DNA of 64,000 nt from CAYJDG01 sp964368875 (GTDB taxonomy: Bacteria; Pseudomonadota; Alphaproteobacteria; Micavibrionales; Micavibrionaceae). Shown here in pieces: positions 17,442-27,459 of the stretch (positions are counted from its first letter, which is position 1; the number at the start of each line of letters is the position of its first letter). Location of the stretch: positions 8,071 through 72,070 of the forward strand of contig CAYJDG010000005.1 of assembly GCA_964368875.1 (NCBI GenBank). Reading direction: 5' to 3'. Under the pieces are notes generated by a model. That model had not been told where the DNA came from and searched no databases. It saw nothing but the letters and a program-made list of their open reading frames with translations. Made by a program: the position numbers and the translations under genes.

Positions 17442-17470
17442 AAAAAACGCCGGAATAAACCGGCGTTTTT
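17442..17470 (-). terminator. Terminator downstream of tolB
   Basis: The arms AAAAAACGCCGG (17442-17453) and CCGGCGTTTTT (17460-17470) form a GC-rich stem with a 6-nt loop and T-runs on both strands. It stands 21 bp after the tolB stop and closes the tol operon. It could act in both directions. Confidence 0.9.
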
Positions 17471-17490
17471 GAAATCGATCTGCGAAAGTA

Positions 17491-18795
17491 TTACGGATTC
17501 ATCGGCGACCAGGTTGGGTCCGAGGCGTCGCCCGAGGTTTTGAGCTGGCGCTCATTGTAACCGGTCAGGTCGATGCTGTAGACGCGGGAGGAGCGACCAC
17601 CGCTGCGATCTTCCTTGAAGTATGCCAGCACGCGGCCATTCGGGGCCCAGGTTGCGCCTTCGACGTGATACGAGTTGGTGATCAGGCGCTCGCCCGTCCC
17701 ATCCGGTTTCATCACGCCGATATAGAAGATGCCCTTGCTCATTTTGGTGAAGGCGATCAGGTCACCGCGTGGCGACCAGACCGGGCCGGCATAGCGGCCA
17801 TCGCCAAATGAAATGCGGCGGGCTGCGCCACCATTGGCATCCATGACGTACATCTGCTGGGTGCCGCCACGGTCAGATTCAAACACGATGCTTTTACCGT
17901 CAGGAGAATACGACGGGGACGTGTTGATCGACGACGTGTCGGTCAGGCGGCGGCTCTGGCGGCTGCGCAGGTCCATCACATAGATGTCCGAGTTGCCGTT
18001 TTTCGAGAGCGAGAAAATCACCTTGCTGCCGTCCGGCGAGAAGCGCGGGGCAAAGGTCATGCCAGGGAAGTCGCCGAGAATTTCCTGACGGCCTGTTTCA
18101 AGGTCATACAGGTAAACGCGTGGCTTGTTACCGACATAGGCAAGATAGGTGATCTGCTGCTGGCTCGGGCTGAAGCGTGGTGTCAGCACGAGGTTGCGGC
18201 CATCGGTGAGGAAGCGGTTATTGGCACCGTCCTGATCCATGATCGCAAGGCGTTTAACTCGGGCGGTCGGTGGACCGGACTCGCCAACATAAACGATGCG
18301 GCTGTCGAAGTACCCGGCCTCACCCGTCAGGCGTTTGTAAATGTCATCAGCGATGATGTGCGCGATGCGGCGCCAGTTCTGCGGCGTCGTCATATATGCC
18401 ATGCCCGTCATCTGGGTCTGGGCGAAGACATCGAAGAGGCGGTATTCAACCCGGGTGCGGCCATCGGCGGCGCGGGTGATTTTTCCGGTGACGAGGGCCT
18501 GTGCGTTAATCGCTTTCCATTCCGGGAAGCGAATTTGCTGTTGCATCGAGGCGGTGTCCTGAATGAACGCACGCGGATCGATGGCGCGGAACAATCCGGT
18601 GCTGGCAAGGTCAGCGGTGATAACTTGCGGAATGTCGGTCGCAAACTGTACACCGCCCGCGTCAGCTGCAACGAAACTTGTGACCGCTATCGGGATTGGG
18701 TCCATCGTCCCTTTGGTAACGTCGACCCGAAGCTCGGCATGTGCCGCAGCCGGGACCAGAACAAGAGCGAGAAAGAGTGCGAGAAAACGAGTCAT
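17491..18795 (-). CDS. tolB: Tol-Pal system protein TolB
   Basis: This 434-residue periplasmic protein has a signal peptide ([20 protein letters not shown]), the N-terminal TolB domain (about 21-160) and a six-bladed propeller with repeated WSPxGxxIAF-like segments such as [11 protein letters not shown] and [12 protein letters not shown]. It links TolA and Pal during outer-membrane constriction at division. Its ATG overlaps the stop of tolA by one base. In most alphaproteobacteria pal follows; here a terminator comes next, so pal must be elsewhere. Confidence 0.97.
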   Translation of the reverse strand: MTRFLALFLALVLVPAAAHAELRVDVTKGTMDPIPIAVTSFVAADAGGVQFATDIPQVITADLASTGLFRAIDPRAFIQDTASMQQQIRFPEWKAINAQALVTGKITRAADGRTRVEYRLFDVFAQTQMTGMAYMTTPQNWRRIAHIIADDIYKRLTGEAGYFDSRIVYVGESGPPTARVKRLAIMDQDGANNRFLTDGRNLVLTPRFSPSQQQITYLAYVGNKPRVYLYDLETGRQEILGDFPGMTFAPRFSPDGSKVIFSLSKNGNSDIYVMDLRSRQSRRLTDTSSINTSPSYSPDGKSIVFESDRGGTQQMYVMDANGGAARRISFGDGRYAGPVWSPRGDLIAFTKMSKGIFYIGVMKPDGTGERLITNSYHVEGATWAPNGRVLAYFKEDRSGGRSSRVYSIDLTGYNERQLKTSGDASDPTWSPMNP

Positions 18796-19709
18796 CAGAA
18801 CATATCCTTTGGATCAAAGACGATTACCATGGTTTGCCCACTATACTTGCCCGGGGGGAGATTTAAAGGGGTACAGCGAGGATTTCTTAAGGCCCGCATC
18901 GCAGAATCCGCAGCGGCGCGGTAGAATGTGTTGGAATTATACCGAGACATATCAAGAATTTGGGCATTGCCCGCTGAATTGTCAGGATTAATCGTAATGC
19001 GTACCTCAACCCTCAGGTCTTCGGCATTGGCGCTTCCGGCCAAAACACTCCAGCATCCAGCAAGTTGCGACCTTAGGGCGTCGATCTCAGACATGCTGAG
19101 GACGTCAGAGAAACGACTGACATTCGGACTTGGTTCCGGTGAAGTCAGTTTTGTATTCTCATTCGGCGGCGTATCCGGTTGCGGCGGGTCTTCAGCAGGC
19201 GCAAGCGTATTTAAAAGCTTGTCCATTTCAGACTGGGTGTCGTCTTTTTTATCGAGTGGCTTAGGAGGCTTTTTGACCGGAGGTTTCTTAACCGGAGGCT
19301 TCTTCTCAACCTTTTTCTCAGGCTGCTTTTTCAGAATTTTTTCGGCAATTTCCTCAGGCGTCTTGTCCGGCTCTTTCGGCGCGGGTTTCAAAACGTCTTC
19401 CTCCGGCGGTGGTGGCTGGGCCGGAGGCGTTGGCTTTTTCGGCTCTTCCTTCTTCGGCGGCGGCTCGTCCGGTTTCTTTTCTTCTTTGGGCGGTGCTTTG
19501 ACCGGCGGTTTGTTAGTCGTGGTCAGCTCGGAAATATTGCTGACGATCTCGACCGGCACCGATTCAATGATTTCATGATCCCTGACCAGATGCGGCAGAC
19601 CAAAGATAGCCAGCAAAACCAGCACACTGTGGAACAGCACTGAATAAATCAGCGGTCTTTTCAGTCCGGGAGCTTTACCCGGCGGAGGACGTTGCGAAGA
19701 ATTGACCAT
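18795..19709 (-). CDS. tolA: TolA-like envelope protein
   Basis: This 304-residue protein has a short cytoplasmic segment, one membrane helix (about residues 18-38), a long Pro/Lys/Glu-rich spacer (about 60-170) and a C-terminal TolA/TonB-type domain (about 205-300) with SQLAGCWSV and a pair of Cys (in AGCWS and NPRCTP) that can bond. The spacer is proline-rich rather than the Ala-rich helix of enterobacterial TolA. It couples TolQR energy to TolB/Pal. It sits between tolR and tolB in one operon. Confidence 0.93.
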   Translation of the reverse strand: MVNSSQRPPPGKAPGLKRPLIYSVLFHSVLVLLAIFGLPHLVRDHEIIESVPVEIVSNISELTTTNKPPVKAPPKEEKKPDEPPPKKEEPKKPTPPAQPPPPEEDVLKPAPKEPDKTPEEIAEKILKKQPEKKVEKKPPVKKPPVKKPPKPLDKKDDTQSEMDKLLNTLAPAEDPPQPDTPPNENTKLTSPEPSPNVSRFSDVLSMSEIDALRSQLAGCWSVLAGSANAEDLRVEVRITINPDNSAGNAQILDMSRYNSNTFYRAAADSAMRALRNPRCTPLNLPPGKYSGQTMVIVFDPKDMF

Positions 19710-19733
19710 GACATCTATATAAAAGTTCTTGAA

Positions 19734-20186
19734 TTACTTAGTTCTGGCCGCCGGTTCGGAAATCAGCGCGACCTTGCGGTACCCACCATGATTAACGGCG
19801 CCCAGCACCTCCATCACCCGCCCATATGACAATCCTTGATCGGCGCGGATGAAAATTCTGCGTTCCATGTCGTCGCCAGTGATTGCGGTCAGCTTGACCA
19901 GCAACTCTTCCCGCGTGACTTTGGTTTCGCCGATAAAAATATCGCCGTCTTTTTCGACCGTCACTTCGAGCGGCTTGTCGTCCTTGTCGGTGATCGCACT
20001 CGCTTCGGTTTTCGGCAGGTCGACCTGCACCCCGGCATTCAGCAACGGCGCGGTCACCATAAACACGATGAGGAGAACCAGCATGACGTCGATAAACGGC
20101 GTGACGTTGATCTCCGACATCGGGCGATAGGCACGGCGCGACCCGTAACTGCCCCGTCCGCCTCCGGCTTGTGAACCCATTCCCAT
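19734..20186 (-). CDS. tolR: Tol-Pal system protein TolR (ExbD family)
   Basis: This 150-residue protein has a Gly-rich N-terminus, one membrane helix beginning NVTPFIDVMLVLLIVFMV with the proton-sensing Asp33, and a periplasmic domain ending with GYRKVALISE. It forms the ion-driven motor with TolQ. It lies 3 bp after tolQ and 24 bp before tolA. Confidence 0.96.
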   Translation of the reverse strand: MGMGSQAGGGRGSYGSRRAYRPMSEINVTPFIDVMLVLLIVFMVTAPLLNAGVQVDLPKTEASAITDKDDKPLEVTVEKDGDIFIGETKVTREELLVKLTAITGDDMERRIFIRADQGLSYGRVMEVLGAVNHGGYRKVALISEPAARTK

Positions 20187-20189
20187 GAT

Positions 20190-20990
20190 CTAGGCGACTT
20201 TCTTGGAAGAGACGGCGGCGCTTTCCTGTCCATCGAGATGACGTGACATGATCGCGGCAAACTCCGTACAGAACCCGTGCAGACGGTCGGCGTAACGGCC
20301 GAGCGCGGTCGAGAACACGTTATACGACACCATCGCCGGAATAGCGGCGACGAGGCCGATGGCGGTAGCGAACAATGCTTCGGCAATACCGGGGGCAACG
20401 ACCGCAAGAGACGTGTTGTTCATCGTCGCAATCGCCGTGAACGAATTCATGATCCCCCAGACGGTGCCGAACAGGCCGATGAATGTGGCGGTCGATCCGG
20501 TTGTCGCAAGGAAGGTCATGCCGCGCTCGAGGCTCTCCATCTCACGGATGATGGCGAGGTTCATCGAACGCTCGACGCGTTGTTTCAGGCTGGCCTGCAG
20601 GCTTTCACTTGCTGGAATACCCGGCGCAATCCCGGCTTGCCATTCTTCCATCCCGGCGGTGAAAGTTGCAAGGAGCGGATCCGGCGGCGATTTTTTGACG
20701 CGCTGGAAAAGTTTATCGAGCGCTTCGCCTGACCAGAACGCATCTTCGAAACGGTCGGCGCGGCGGTTGAGTTTTTTGAGCGTGATCCGCTTGGACAGGA
20801 TGATCGTCCAGCACCACACCGACATGAACAGCAGAATGCACATGACCAGCTTGACGATGATGTCCGCCGACATAAACAGGTTGATGATCGACAGATCGTG
20901 GCTCATCGGGGCCACGGCACCGGCCACGGTATCGGTCATGGCGGCGGCATCGACGGGGGTGGTGGCAGTTTCAGGGCGGAGCGAGGACAT
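20190..20990 (-). CDS. tolQ: Tol-Pal system protein TolQ
   Basis: This 266-residue inner-membrane protein has three helices (about residues 38-60, 155-180 and 200-225). The segment LATTGSTATFIGLFGTVWGIMNSF and the later ALFATAIGLVAAIPAMVSYN are the diagnostic TolQ/ExbB segments. It forms a proton channel with TolR. The start at 20990 gives a slightly long N-terminus; a shorter start at the Met before SHDLSIINLF is possible. It lies 9 bp after the YbgC gene. Confidence 0.96.
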   Translation of the reverse strand: MSSLRPETATTPVDAAAMTDTVAGAVAPMSHDLSIINLFMSADIIVKLVMCILLFMSVWCWTIILSKRITLKKLNRRADRFEDAFWSGEALDKLFQRVKKSPPDPLLATFTAGMEEWQAGIAPGIPASESLQASLKQRVERSMNLAIIREMESLERGMTFLATTGSTATFIGLFGTVWGIMNSFTAIATMNNTSLAVVAPGIAEALFATAIGLVAAIPAMVSYNVFSTALGRYADRLHGFCTEFAAIMSRHLDGQESAAVSSKKVA

Positions 20991-20999
20991 AGCAAATTC

Positions 21000-21398
21000 C
21001 TAAATATGGTTTTCAAAAGCAGTCTTGAGCGCAGCAGGCAGAGCGACCGGCTTGCCATCGGTATTCACACACACCAGAAGCACAGTCATGCTGAAGAGGT
21101 GATCGTCGCCCCGCATGATGTCCTGCTTCATAAAAAAGCTGGTATTTTTCAGGCTCTGGAGTGTGGTTTTAACGGTGAGAAGGTCGTCGAGCCGCGCGGG
21201 CTTAAGATAGTCGGCTTCCACCCGCCTGACAACAAATAATACGCTTTCTTCGGCCATCAAGGTCGAGTTGAGAAAGCCCAACTGGCGCAGGTATTCGGTG
21301 CGTCCCCGCTCACAGAATTTGAGATGATTCGGGTAGTACATGACACCCCCGGCATCGGTGTCCTCATAATAGACCCGGCAATCGAGGCTAAGCGTCAT
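21000..21398 (-). CDS. ybgC: YbgC-type acyl-CoA thioesterase
   Basis: This 132-residue hot-dog protein has the active-site segment [28 protein letters not shown], with Asp15 as the likely catalytic residue. YbgC hydrolyses acyl-CoA or acyl-ACP and is encoded with tol genes in many proteobacteria, where it may act in phospholipid metabolism at the envelope. It overlaps the end of ruvB by 11 bp and precedes tolQ. Confidence 0.94.
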   Translation of the reverse strand: MTLSLDCRVYYEDTDAGGVMYYPNHLKFCERGRTEYLRQLGFLNSTLMAEESVLFVVRRVEADYLKPARLDDLLTVKTTLQSLKNTSFFMKQDIMRGDDHLFSMTVLLVCVNTDGKPVALPAALKTAFENHI

Positions 21399-22440
21399 CA
21401 GCGGTCTGCAGCCAGTCGAACTGATCTGTCCCTGCTTTCGGTGTCAGGCCGAGGTACTTATAACCCGCCGTTGAGAGCATCCGCCCGCGCGGTGTCCGGT
21501 GGACAAGGCCTTGCTGCAGCAGATATGGCTCCACGACATCCTCGATCACATCACGTTGTTCGGCGAGGATCGCGGCCAGAGTTTCAATCCCGACCGGGCC
21601 GCCGCCATATTTAACGGCGATACAATCAAGATATCTGCGATCCATGCTGTCGAGCCCGTTGGCATCGACATCGAGACGCTTCAGAGCGGCATCCGCGGCC
21701 TTCGCATCAATCTTTTCCGATCCCGCGACATGCGCGAAATCGCGCACACGCCGGGCCAAGCGCCCTGCTAGCCGTGGCGTGCCGCGTGAACGTTTGGCAA
21801 TTTCCTGCGCGCCGTCTTCGGTTATCTGAATTTTCATCAGGCCCGCGATCCGCTTCACGATCAGCGTCAGTTCCATGTCGTTGTAAAATTCCAGCCGCAT
21901 CGGAATGCCGAAGCGGTCGCGCAGCGGATTGGTCAGGAGGCCCGAGCGTGTCGTCGCGCCAATCAGCGTAAACGGCGGCAAATCGATCTGTACCGACCGC
22001 GCCGCAGGCCCTTCGCCAATGATCAAATCGAGCTTGCGGTCTTCCATCGCCGGATAAAGAATTTCTTCGACCGCCGGGTTCAGGCGGTGAATTTCATCGA
22101 TAAACAATACATCAAACGGCTGTAAATTGGTCAGCAAGGCCGCCAGATCCCCTGCCCGCGCAATCACCGGACCGGACGTTGCCCGAAAGCCCACGCCCAG
22201 TTCGCGTGCAACGATTTGCGCCAGTGTCGTCTTGCCAAGTCCTGGAGGGCCAAAGAAAAGAACATGATCGAGCGCATCCTGCCGCGATTTCGCCGCCTTG
22301 ACGAACACGCGCAGATTTTCCCGCAAGCCATGCTGTCCGACGAAATCTTCGAGCGTTTGCGGACGCAGAGCTTGCTCGTCGCGGCCTTCTTCATCGAGCC
22401 GCTGCGGGGTCAGATCGTTATTTTTTGCAACGTTCGCCAT
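21388..22440 (-). CDS. ruvB: Holliday junction branch migration ATPase RuvB
   Basis: This 350-residue AAA+ ATPase has Walker A GPPGLGKT at residues 64-71, Walker [10 protein letters not shown], the sensor segment LIGATTRSG, Arg finger region and a C-terminal winged helix (RTPRGR). Two hexamers pump DNA through the RuvA-bound junction. The ATG overlaps the ruvA stop by one base, so the two are translationally coupled. Confidence 0.98.
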   Translation of the reverse strand: MANVAKNNDLTPQRLDEEGRDEQALRPQTLEDFVGQHGLRENLRVFVKAAKSRQDALDHVLFFGPPGLGKTTLAQIVARELGVGFRATSGPVIARAGDLAALLTNLQPFDVLFIDEIHRLNPAVEEILYPAMEDRKLDLIIGEGPAARSVQIDLPPFTLIGATTRSGLLTNPLRDRFGIPMRLEFYNDMELTLIVKRIAGLMKIQITEDGAQEIAKRSRGTPRLAGRLARRVRDFAHVAGSEKIDAKAADAALKRLDVDANGLDSMDRRYLDCIAVKYGGGPVGIETLAAILAEQRDVIEDVVEPYLLQQGLVHRTPRGRMLSTAGYKYLGLTPKAGTDQFDWLQTADDA

Positions 22441-23090
22441 CAGGAGGCCAGTTCTTTCAACGCAAGTTTGATCAGTTCATCGAGCTTCGGATTGTCATTC
22501 GATTTTTGCTTCACAGTAATCACCGCCGAAAAGGCCTCGCTCCGTCCGTACCCAAGATTGGTCAGGACAGATACGGCGTCCTGATCGATATTCAGTTCGA
22601 CGGGGGCAGCGGGTAAATCCTTGGCAGATTTTTTCGCTTTTCCGGCTGTGGCCAACGGCGTGACCACGGACGTGCCATCCATGGCCATGTTCTGGGCTTT
22701 ATCTTTCAGCTCGGTGACGATCCGTTGGGCCAGTTTCGGACCCACGCCATCGGCTTGGCGGAGGGCATTCGCATCACCGGAAATTATGGCAATCGGCAGA
22801 CGTTCCGGGCCGCAAACTGACAGTATAGCCAGCCCTGATTTTGCCCCGACGCCCTGCACCGAGGTCAGCAGCTTGAACCAGGCCTGTTCGGCGAGTGAGG
22901 AAAACCCGTACAAATGGATATGATCTTCACGCACATGGGTCTCGATCAGTAGAGAAACAGGGTCTCCCCTCTCGCCAATCAGACCAAGAGTTTTTGCTGA
23001 TGTCAGAACATGATAGCCCACTCCGTTCACATCTAGGATGAGGCTATCCTGAAACAAGGTATCAATGGTTCCGGTGAGTTTGGCAAACAC
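22440..23090 (-). CDS. ruvA: Holliday junction DNA helicase subunit RuvA
   Basis: This 216-residue protein has the N-terminal OB fold ([12 protein letters not shown]), the two helix-hairpin-helix motifs ([16 protein letters not shown] and [16 protein letters not shown]) and the C-terminal domain III that contacts RuvB ([20 protein letters not shown]). It lies 3 bp after ruvC and overlaps ruvB by one base. Confidence 0.97.
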   Translation of the reverse strand: MFAKLTGTIDTLFQDSLILDVNGVGYHVLTSAKTLGLIGERGDPVSLLIETHVREDHIHLYGFSSLAEQAWFKLLTSVQGVGAKSGLAILSVCGPERLPIAIISGDANALRQADGVGPKLAQRIVTELKDKAQNMAMDGTSVVTPLATAGKAKKSAKDLPAAPVELNIDQDAVSVLTNLGYGRSEAFSAVITVKQKSNDNPKLDELIKLALKELAS

Positions 23091-23093
23091 GGT

Positions 23094-23597
23094 TTATCGA
23101 CCTTTAAGAGCTGCGTGAATCATATGCTGTGATTGTGCATGATGGGCATGGCAGATAGCAACAGCCAAGGCATCCGCGGCATCCGCGCCAAGCTCGCCGC
23201 ATCCCGGCAAAAGCATCTTGATCATCATCCCGACCTGATCCTTCGCCGCATGGCCAGACCCGACCACGGACTTTTTAACGAGGTTGGTGGCGTATTCGGC
23301 AACCGGAATTCCGTAGCGTGCAGGCACGAGCATGGCGACACCCCGCGCCTGCCCGAGCTTCAGGGAGGACGCGGCGTTCATGTTCACAAAGGTCTCCTCG
23401 ATCGCTGCCGTTTCCGGCTGCCATTGATTCAGAACGAGCGTCAGCTCTTCGTCGATTTTCAGGAGGCGCTCCGCCATCGGTGTGGCAGGCTTGGTTTTAA
23501 CGATCCCCGCCGCGATAAAGCTTAGGCGCGATCCTTCGGACTCGATGATCCCCCAGCCTGTATTCTCAAGTCCGGGGTCGATACCGAGAACTCTCAT
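23094..23597 (-). CDS. ruvC: Holliday junction resolvase RuvC
   Basis: This 167-residue endonuclease has the four acidic active-site residues: Asp7 in [11 protein letters not shown], Glu in AAIEETF, and the two Asp of [12 protein letters not shown]. It cuts junctions made mobile by RuvAB. The ATG overlaps the yebC stop by 4 bp, and ruvA follows after 3 bp, giving the standard order yebC-ruvC-ruvA-ruvB. Confidence 0.97.
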   Translation of the reverse strand: MRVLGIDPGLENTGWGIIESEGSRLSFIAAGIVKTKPATPMAERLLKIDEELTLVLNQWQPETAAIEETFVNMNAASSLKLGQARGVAMLVPARYGIPVAEYATNLVKKSVVGSGHAAKDQVGMMIKMLLPGCGELGADAADALAVAICHAHHAQSQHMIHAALKGR

Positions 23598-24349
23598 CCC
23601 GCCGCCGCCAGTTTGTTCATCAGCTCTTCACTGACTTCAAAATTGGTGATGACGTTTTGCACGTCGTCGTTATCTTCCAGCATCTCAATCAGCTTGAAGA
23701 CCGCAGTCGCAGCGTCTTCCTCCACGGGGGCCATCACGTTCGGCTTCCAGGTAAAACCTGATTTCTCAGCCTCTTTGAACTTCGCCTCAAGGGCCGCGCG
23801 CACAGTGCCCAGATCATCAATCGAACAAATGATCTCATGATATTCATCCGTGCTTTCAACATTGTCCGCTCCGGCTTCGACGGCCGCTTCGAACATCGCA
23901 TCCGCACTGGCTACGCTCGCTGGGTACATGATCTGGCCGATATGATCGAACATGAACCCGACTGATCCGGTCTCGCCCATGTTGCCGCCATATTTGGTGA
24001 ATACGGCGCGAACATCTCCGGCAGTACGGTTCTTGTTATCGGTCAGCGCCTCGACGATGATTGCGACACCGCCCGGTCCATAGCCTTCATAGCGAATTTC
24101 AAAATAATCCGCGGTCGACCCGGTCCCGGTACCGGCTTCGATAGCTTTCTTGATCCGGTCATTCGGCATGTCGCCCGCGCGCGCTGCAATAATGGCGGTG
24201 CGCAGACGCGGGTTAAAATCTGGCTCACCACCGCCGAGCTTGGCGGCCACTTGAATCTCACGACCCAGTTTGGTGAAGACTTTGGCGCGCTTGGCGTCAG
24301 CGCGGCCCTTCTTATGCATAATGTTTTTAAACTGGGAATGGCCTGCCAT
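23594..24349 (-). CDS. yebC: YebC/PmpR family regulatory and translation protein
   Basis: This 251-residue protein opens with [23 protein letters not shown] and contains [17 protein letters not shown], both diagnostic. Members have been described as transcription regulators and, more recently, as factors that relieve ribosome stalling at proline stretches. The start at 24349 is preferred because GGAG lies 6 bases before it; a longer frame adds only four residues. It leads the ruv-tol operon. Confidence 0.96.
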   Translation of the reverse strand: MAGHSQFKNIMHKKGRADAKRAKVFTKLGREIQVAAKLGGGEPDFNPRLRTAIIAARAGDMPNDRIKKAIEAGTGTGSTADYFEIRYEGYGPGGVAIIVEALTDNKNRTAGDVRAVFTKYGGNMGETGSVGFMFDHIGQIMYPASVASADAMFEAAVEAGADNVESTDEYHEIICSIDDLGTVRAALEAKFKEAEKSGFTWKPNVMAPVEEDAATAVFKLIEMLEDNDDVQNVITNFEVSEELMNKLAAAG

Positions 24350-24397
24350 AGGAATCTCCATGAAAATCGTGGTTTCGGGATACCATAAGGCCCCTAT

Positions 24398-24426
24398 TTG
24401 TTCAAGGACAGTGCGTTTCTTATAAC
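24398..24426 (+). promoter_or_regulatory. Promoter of the response regulator operon
   Basis: TTGTTC (24398-24403) and TATAAC (24421-24426) are 17 bp apart, implying a transcript start near 24433 and a leader of about 80 nt before the ATG at 24514. Confidence 0.5.
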
Positions 24427-24513
24427 ATTGTAAATCAATTTAGGCTGAAATAGATCGAAGCAGACTCAATGAATATTAGGGTTTGCGCATTTTATAGGGC
24501 CTATCCTGACGTC

Positions 24514-25152
24514 ATGACCTACTCCTTTAATGATCTTAAAATCTTGGTCGTCGAAGATAACCAGCCGATGCTGGAAATCACCAAAGCGTTGCTTGCAACT
24601 TTTGGCGTTGGAAATGTTATGGGCGCCAAAGATGGCGATGCCGGGTTTGAAGCCTGCTGCGAATATAACCCAGACATCATCATCACTGACTGGATGATGA
24701 AGCCGATCGATGGCATTTCATTCGCCCGGCGTATCCGCAACGACTCCCGTAGCCCGAACCCGTTCGTTCCGATTATTCTCATGACTGGCTTCAGCGAAAA
24801 GCGCCGCGTCATTCAGGCCCGTGATGCGGGTATCACCGAATTTCTGGTCAAACCGTTTACTGCGCGCGACCTTTTCAAACGCATCAGCCAGATCATCGAA
24901 CGCCCCCGCCAGTTCGTGCGCTCCGAAGATTTCTTTGGCCCTGACCGCCGCCGTAAACTAACCGATGAATATGGCGGCCCGCTGCGTCGTGACACTGATA
25001 CAGAACGCATCCGCCAACAAAAGGCGCGCATGAAAAAAGCCTCTGTTGAGCTCGATGGGCTGCGTAAACAAGCTGGCCTCGCCAAAGGCGATGGCATCGA
25101 CATTAAAAAACCGAAGTCACCTGACGATGACTTCATGATTGATTTGGTTTAA
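24514..25152 (+). CDS. Response regulator with receiver domain and basic C-terminal extension
   Basis: This 212-residue protein has a CheY-like receiver domain (about 6-125): acidic pocket Glu14/Asp15, phospho-acceptor Asp59 in IIITDWMMKP, Thr91 and Lys113 in LVKPF. The C-terminal part (about 130-212) is charged, with FFGPDRRR, and is not a recognisable DNA-binding domain. No histidine kinase is nearby. The start at 24514 begins the receiver fold; the upstream in-frame ATG at 24469 would add 15 residues without similarity. The next gene begins 3 bp later, so a functional link is likely. Confidence 0.85.
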   Translation: MTYSFNDLKILVVEDNQPMLEITKALLATFGVGNVMGAKDGDAGFEACCEYNPDIIITDWMMKPIDGISFARRIRNDSRSPNPFVPIILMTGFSEKRRVIQARDAGITEFLVKPFTARDLFKRISQIIERPRQFVRSEDFFGPDRRRKLTDEYGGPLRRDTDTERIRQQKARMKKASVELDGLRKQAGLAKGDGIDIKKPKSPDDDFMIDLV

Positions 25153-25155
25153 TCC

Positions 25156-25722
25156 ATGAAAAAATCTGACGATCATCATTTCAGCCAGAAACCGCGCCGC
25201 AAGGCCGAATTTTTTAATCCGCCAAACCTGATCAAGAAAAAAGTCGGCAGCGGCGGGCTGAACGAAGAAATTCTCAACAAGGCGCAGGCCATGCTTGAGA
25301 ATAACACCGTCGATTTCCGTCCCCTTGGCGAAATGTATCTCGATGCGCTGACCAAAGCCGTCGAACAGGCCCGCACTCCGCCCAAGGGCATGGAAACCGA
25401 ACATGTGATTGCCGCCATGCTCTATCCCGCGACCCAGCTCAAAGCGAATGGTGGCATGTTCCACTATCCATTGATCACCAATATCGCTGATAAGCTGATC
25501 CAGTTTCTGGAAGTGATCGCCAAAGCCGATGCCGCGTCTCTGGAGATCATTCAGGCCTATCACACTACCATCCGCGCCGTTCTCCTCGGCCAGGTCAAAG
25601 GCGATGGCGGCATGCACGGGGCCGAACTGATGCAAGCTCTGGTCAACGCCTGCTACCGTTACTTTGAAAAACATCCGCAGAACCGCGAAGAGCGGGCCAA
25701 TTCCAGTAACGAAACATTTTAA
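25156..25722 (+). CDS. Unknown protein paired with the response regulator
   Basis: I do not recognise this 188-residue protein. It is soluble, with a basic N-terminus (KKSDDHHFSQKPRRKAEFFNPPNLIKKKVG) and a helical body. Its neighbours are the response regulator 3 bp upstream and a secreted protein 3 bp downstream, so all three are probably one transcript. It may be the output partner or target of the regulator, by inference from spacing only. Confidence 0.65.
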   Translation: MKKSDDHHFSQKPRRKAEFFNPPNLIKKKVGSGGLNEEILNKAQAMLENNTVDFRPLGEMYLDALTKAVEQARTPPKGMETEHVIAAMLYPATQLKANGGMFHYPLITNIADKLIQFLEVIAKADAASLEIIQAYHTTIRAVLLGQVKGDGGMHGAELMQALVNACYRYFEKHPQNREERANSSNETF

Positions 25723-25725
25723 AAT

Positions 25726-26469
25726 ATGAGGCCTGTTTTGAAGCGTGTGTTTAAAGCTCTGGCCCTGACAGTGGTCCTGATCCTATCTTCGTTTCCAGCT
25801 TTCGCGGACCTCGACAGGAAATATCACGTCAGCTTCGAGAACAAATGGCTACCGGACAAAGCGCTTCTTTCTTATGTAAGACTCGTCAATCCCGAATTGC
25901 TCCCCATCAAATTTGACGACAGGCTCATCGAGAGTATGTCCGAAAATCCTATTAGCGAATATTACAGCGTGCGCACAGGCCCAGTTAAAGTGACGCTGGG
26001 GACACAGGAAACTACTTTTAATTTCATTGCCAACAAGGTCTACACCATCCTCAGCTTTCCCCAACAAGGTGGCATAGTTATTCAAGAAGAAAATCAAAGC
26101 TTCGTTGATGCCACCGACGTCAAGGACTACGAGAATAAAGTCAGAATAAGGTTATACGACCTGAGTATGTTCAGTGATTATTTTTTGAAAACGTGGGAAG
26201 GACAAATAGTTTTTTCGTCGGGCCAGACTGTCATGACCACAAAGGTCCCCGCCCTGTTTATAAAGGATATAATTGCCAAGCCTGGCCGACGTCTGACCTT
26301 GAATGTTCGATCCATGAAAATCGCTGATTTCCCTGACCTGAATCTTGAAGCCGGACAGACCTACACGATCATCATTGCGGGAACGATTCAACATCCCCAA
26401 TTATATCTGGCAAATACTCCCAGTCTGTTTGAAAAAGGCATCTTGCAATGGGAGAGAAAGTCCTACTGA
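25726..26469 (+). CDS. Secreted protein, possibly AlgF-like
   Basis: This 247-residue protein has a signal peptide (about residues 1-27, ending AFA). The rest looks like two similar beta domains: VRLVNPELLPIKF with YYSVRTGPVKVTLG..TFNFIANKVYTIL, then IRLYDLSMFSDYFLKT with LNLEAGQTYTIIIAG. That pattern recalls the periplasmic alginate O-acetylation protein AlgF, but no AlgI/AlgJ acetyltransferase is nearby, so the assignment is tentative. Base use is more AT-rich than in its neighbours. It is the last gene of the response-regulator cluster. Confidence 0.5.
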   Translation: MRPVLKRVFKALALTVVLILSSFPAFADLDRKYHVSFENKWLPDKALLSYVRLVNPELLPIKFDDRLIESMSENPISEYYSVRTGPVKVTLGTQETTFNFIANKVYTILSFPQQGGIVIQEENQSFVDATDVKDYENKVRIRLYDLSMFSDYFLKTWEGQIVFSSGQTVMTTKVPALFIKDIIAKPGRRLTLNVRSMKIADFPDLNLEAGQTYTIIIAGTIQHPQLYLANTPSLFEKGILQWERKSY

Positions 26470-26544
26470 AACCTATACCTTGTAGCGAATTTTCAGAGAC
26501 ATTTTCTCTTTTCAAGCGTTGGTAACCTATAACAGGGGGCCAAT

Positions 26545-27459
26545 TTGTCACGTTCAATCACCATCATCATCAATATCGCGTCGGGTCATAACGAGAAGGA
26601 TGAGCTTCTCGAGAATATTCTTGGCCGTCTGACCGCCGCAGGAATACCCGCCTCTGCCGTCCGGATTGGCAAAGGTGAGGATGTGGAGGGCAAGGCCGAA
26701 CCTGCAGTTCTCAAGGCGAAAGCAGATAACGGGATTGTTGTCGCCGCTGGCGGTGATGGTACGATCAACTCTGTGGCTGGACTCTGTTATAAGCACGGCG
26801 TCACACTGGGGGTTCTGCCGCTCGGCACATACAATTATTTCGCCCGCGACCTCGGAATTCCACTTGAGACAGAAGGTGCAGTCGATGTTCTGATCGCCCA
26901 GAATGAAAAATCGGTCGCCATTGGTTTGATCGAGGGCCGCGTGTTCCTGGTCAATGCAAGCATCGGGCTTTATACCGACATCATTGAGACCCGCGAGCGG
27001 TACAAGGCGAAACTTGGCCGCTATCGCTTCGTTGCCTTGGTTGCAACTGTTGTGACCTTGTTCCGCGCCCAAAAACACCTGACCTGCAAAGTGAAATCGG
27101 CCAAGGAAGAAATCTCTCAAAAGGCTCTGGCTGTCTTTATTGGCAACAATGCGTTGCAGCTTGAAAATATTGGGCTAACCCCAGCTGAACATTCCGACCC
27201 TGATGCGCTGGCGATTATTATCGTCAAACGCATGACACTGTTCCAGAAGTGCCGCATGCTTTTTTGGGCGATGTTCCGCAATCTGCGCGTGGAAGAGCGT
27301 GTCGATCATTACACCGCGACAGATTTCACCATAGAAACCTCCAAGAAGTATGTTACAGCGGTCCTTGATGGTGAAATCATGAATTTCACCTCCCCGCTTG
27401 TCTTTCAGGCAAAACCGGGCGGCCTCAAAGTAATTGCTCCTATAAAGTCGGCACCATGA
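26545..27459 (+). CDS. Diacylglycerol kinase family lipid kinase
   Basis: This 304-residue protein has the DAGK catalytic motif AAGGDGTIN (about residues 67-75), the GVLPLGTYNYFARDLGIP segment and a C-terminal beta-sandwich, the layout of YegS/DgkB-type kinases that phosphorylate diacylglycerol or related lipids. The start is TTG at 26545, with AGGGGG a few bases upstream. It overlaps the following phosphoesterase gene by 4 bp (ATGA), which suggests linked function. Confidence 0.9.
   Translation: MSRSITIIINIASGHNEKDELLENILGRLTAAGIPASAVRIGKGEDVEGKAEPAVLKAKADNGIVVAAGGDGTINSVAGLCYKHGVTLGVLPLGTYNYFARDLGIPLETEGAVDVLIAQNEKSVAIGLIEGRVFLVNASIGLYTDIIETRERYKAKLGRYRFVALVATVVTLFRAQKHLTCKVKSAKEEISQKALAVFIGNNALQLENIGLTPAEHSDPDALAIIIVKRMTLFQKCRMLFWAMFRNLRVEERVDHYTATDFTIETSKKYVTAVLDGEIMNFTSPLVFQAKPGGLKVIAPIKSAP

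Noticed and set aside
24469..24513. Upstream ATG of the response regulator
   Set aside because: The extra 15 residues do not belong to the receiver fold and lack a ribosome-binding sequence.
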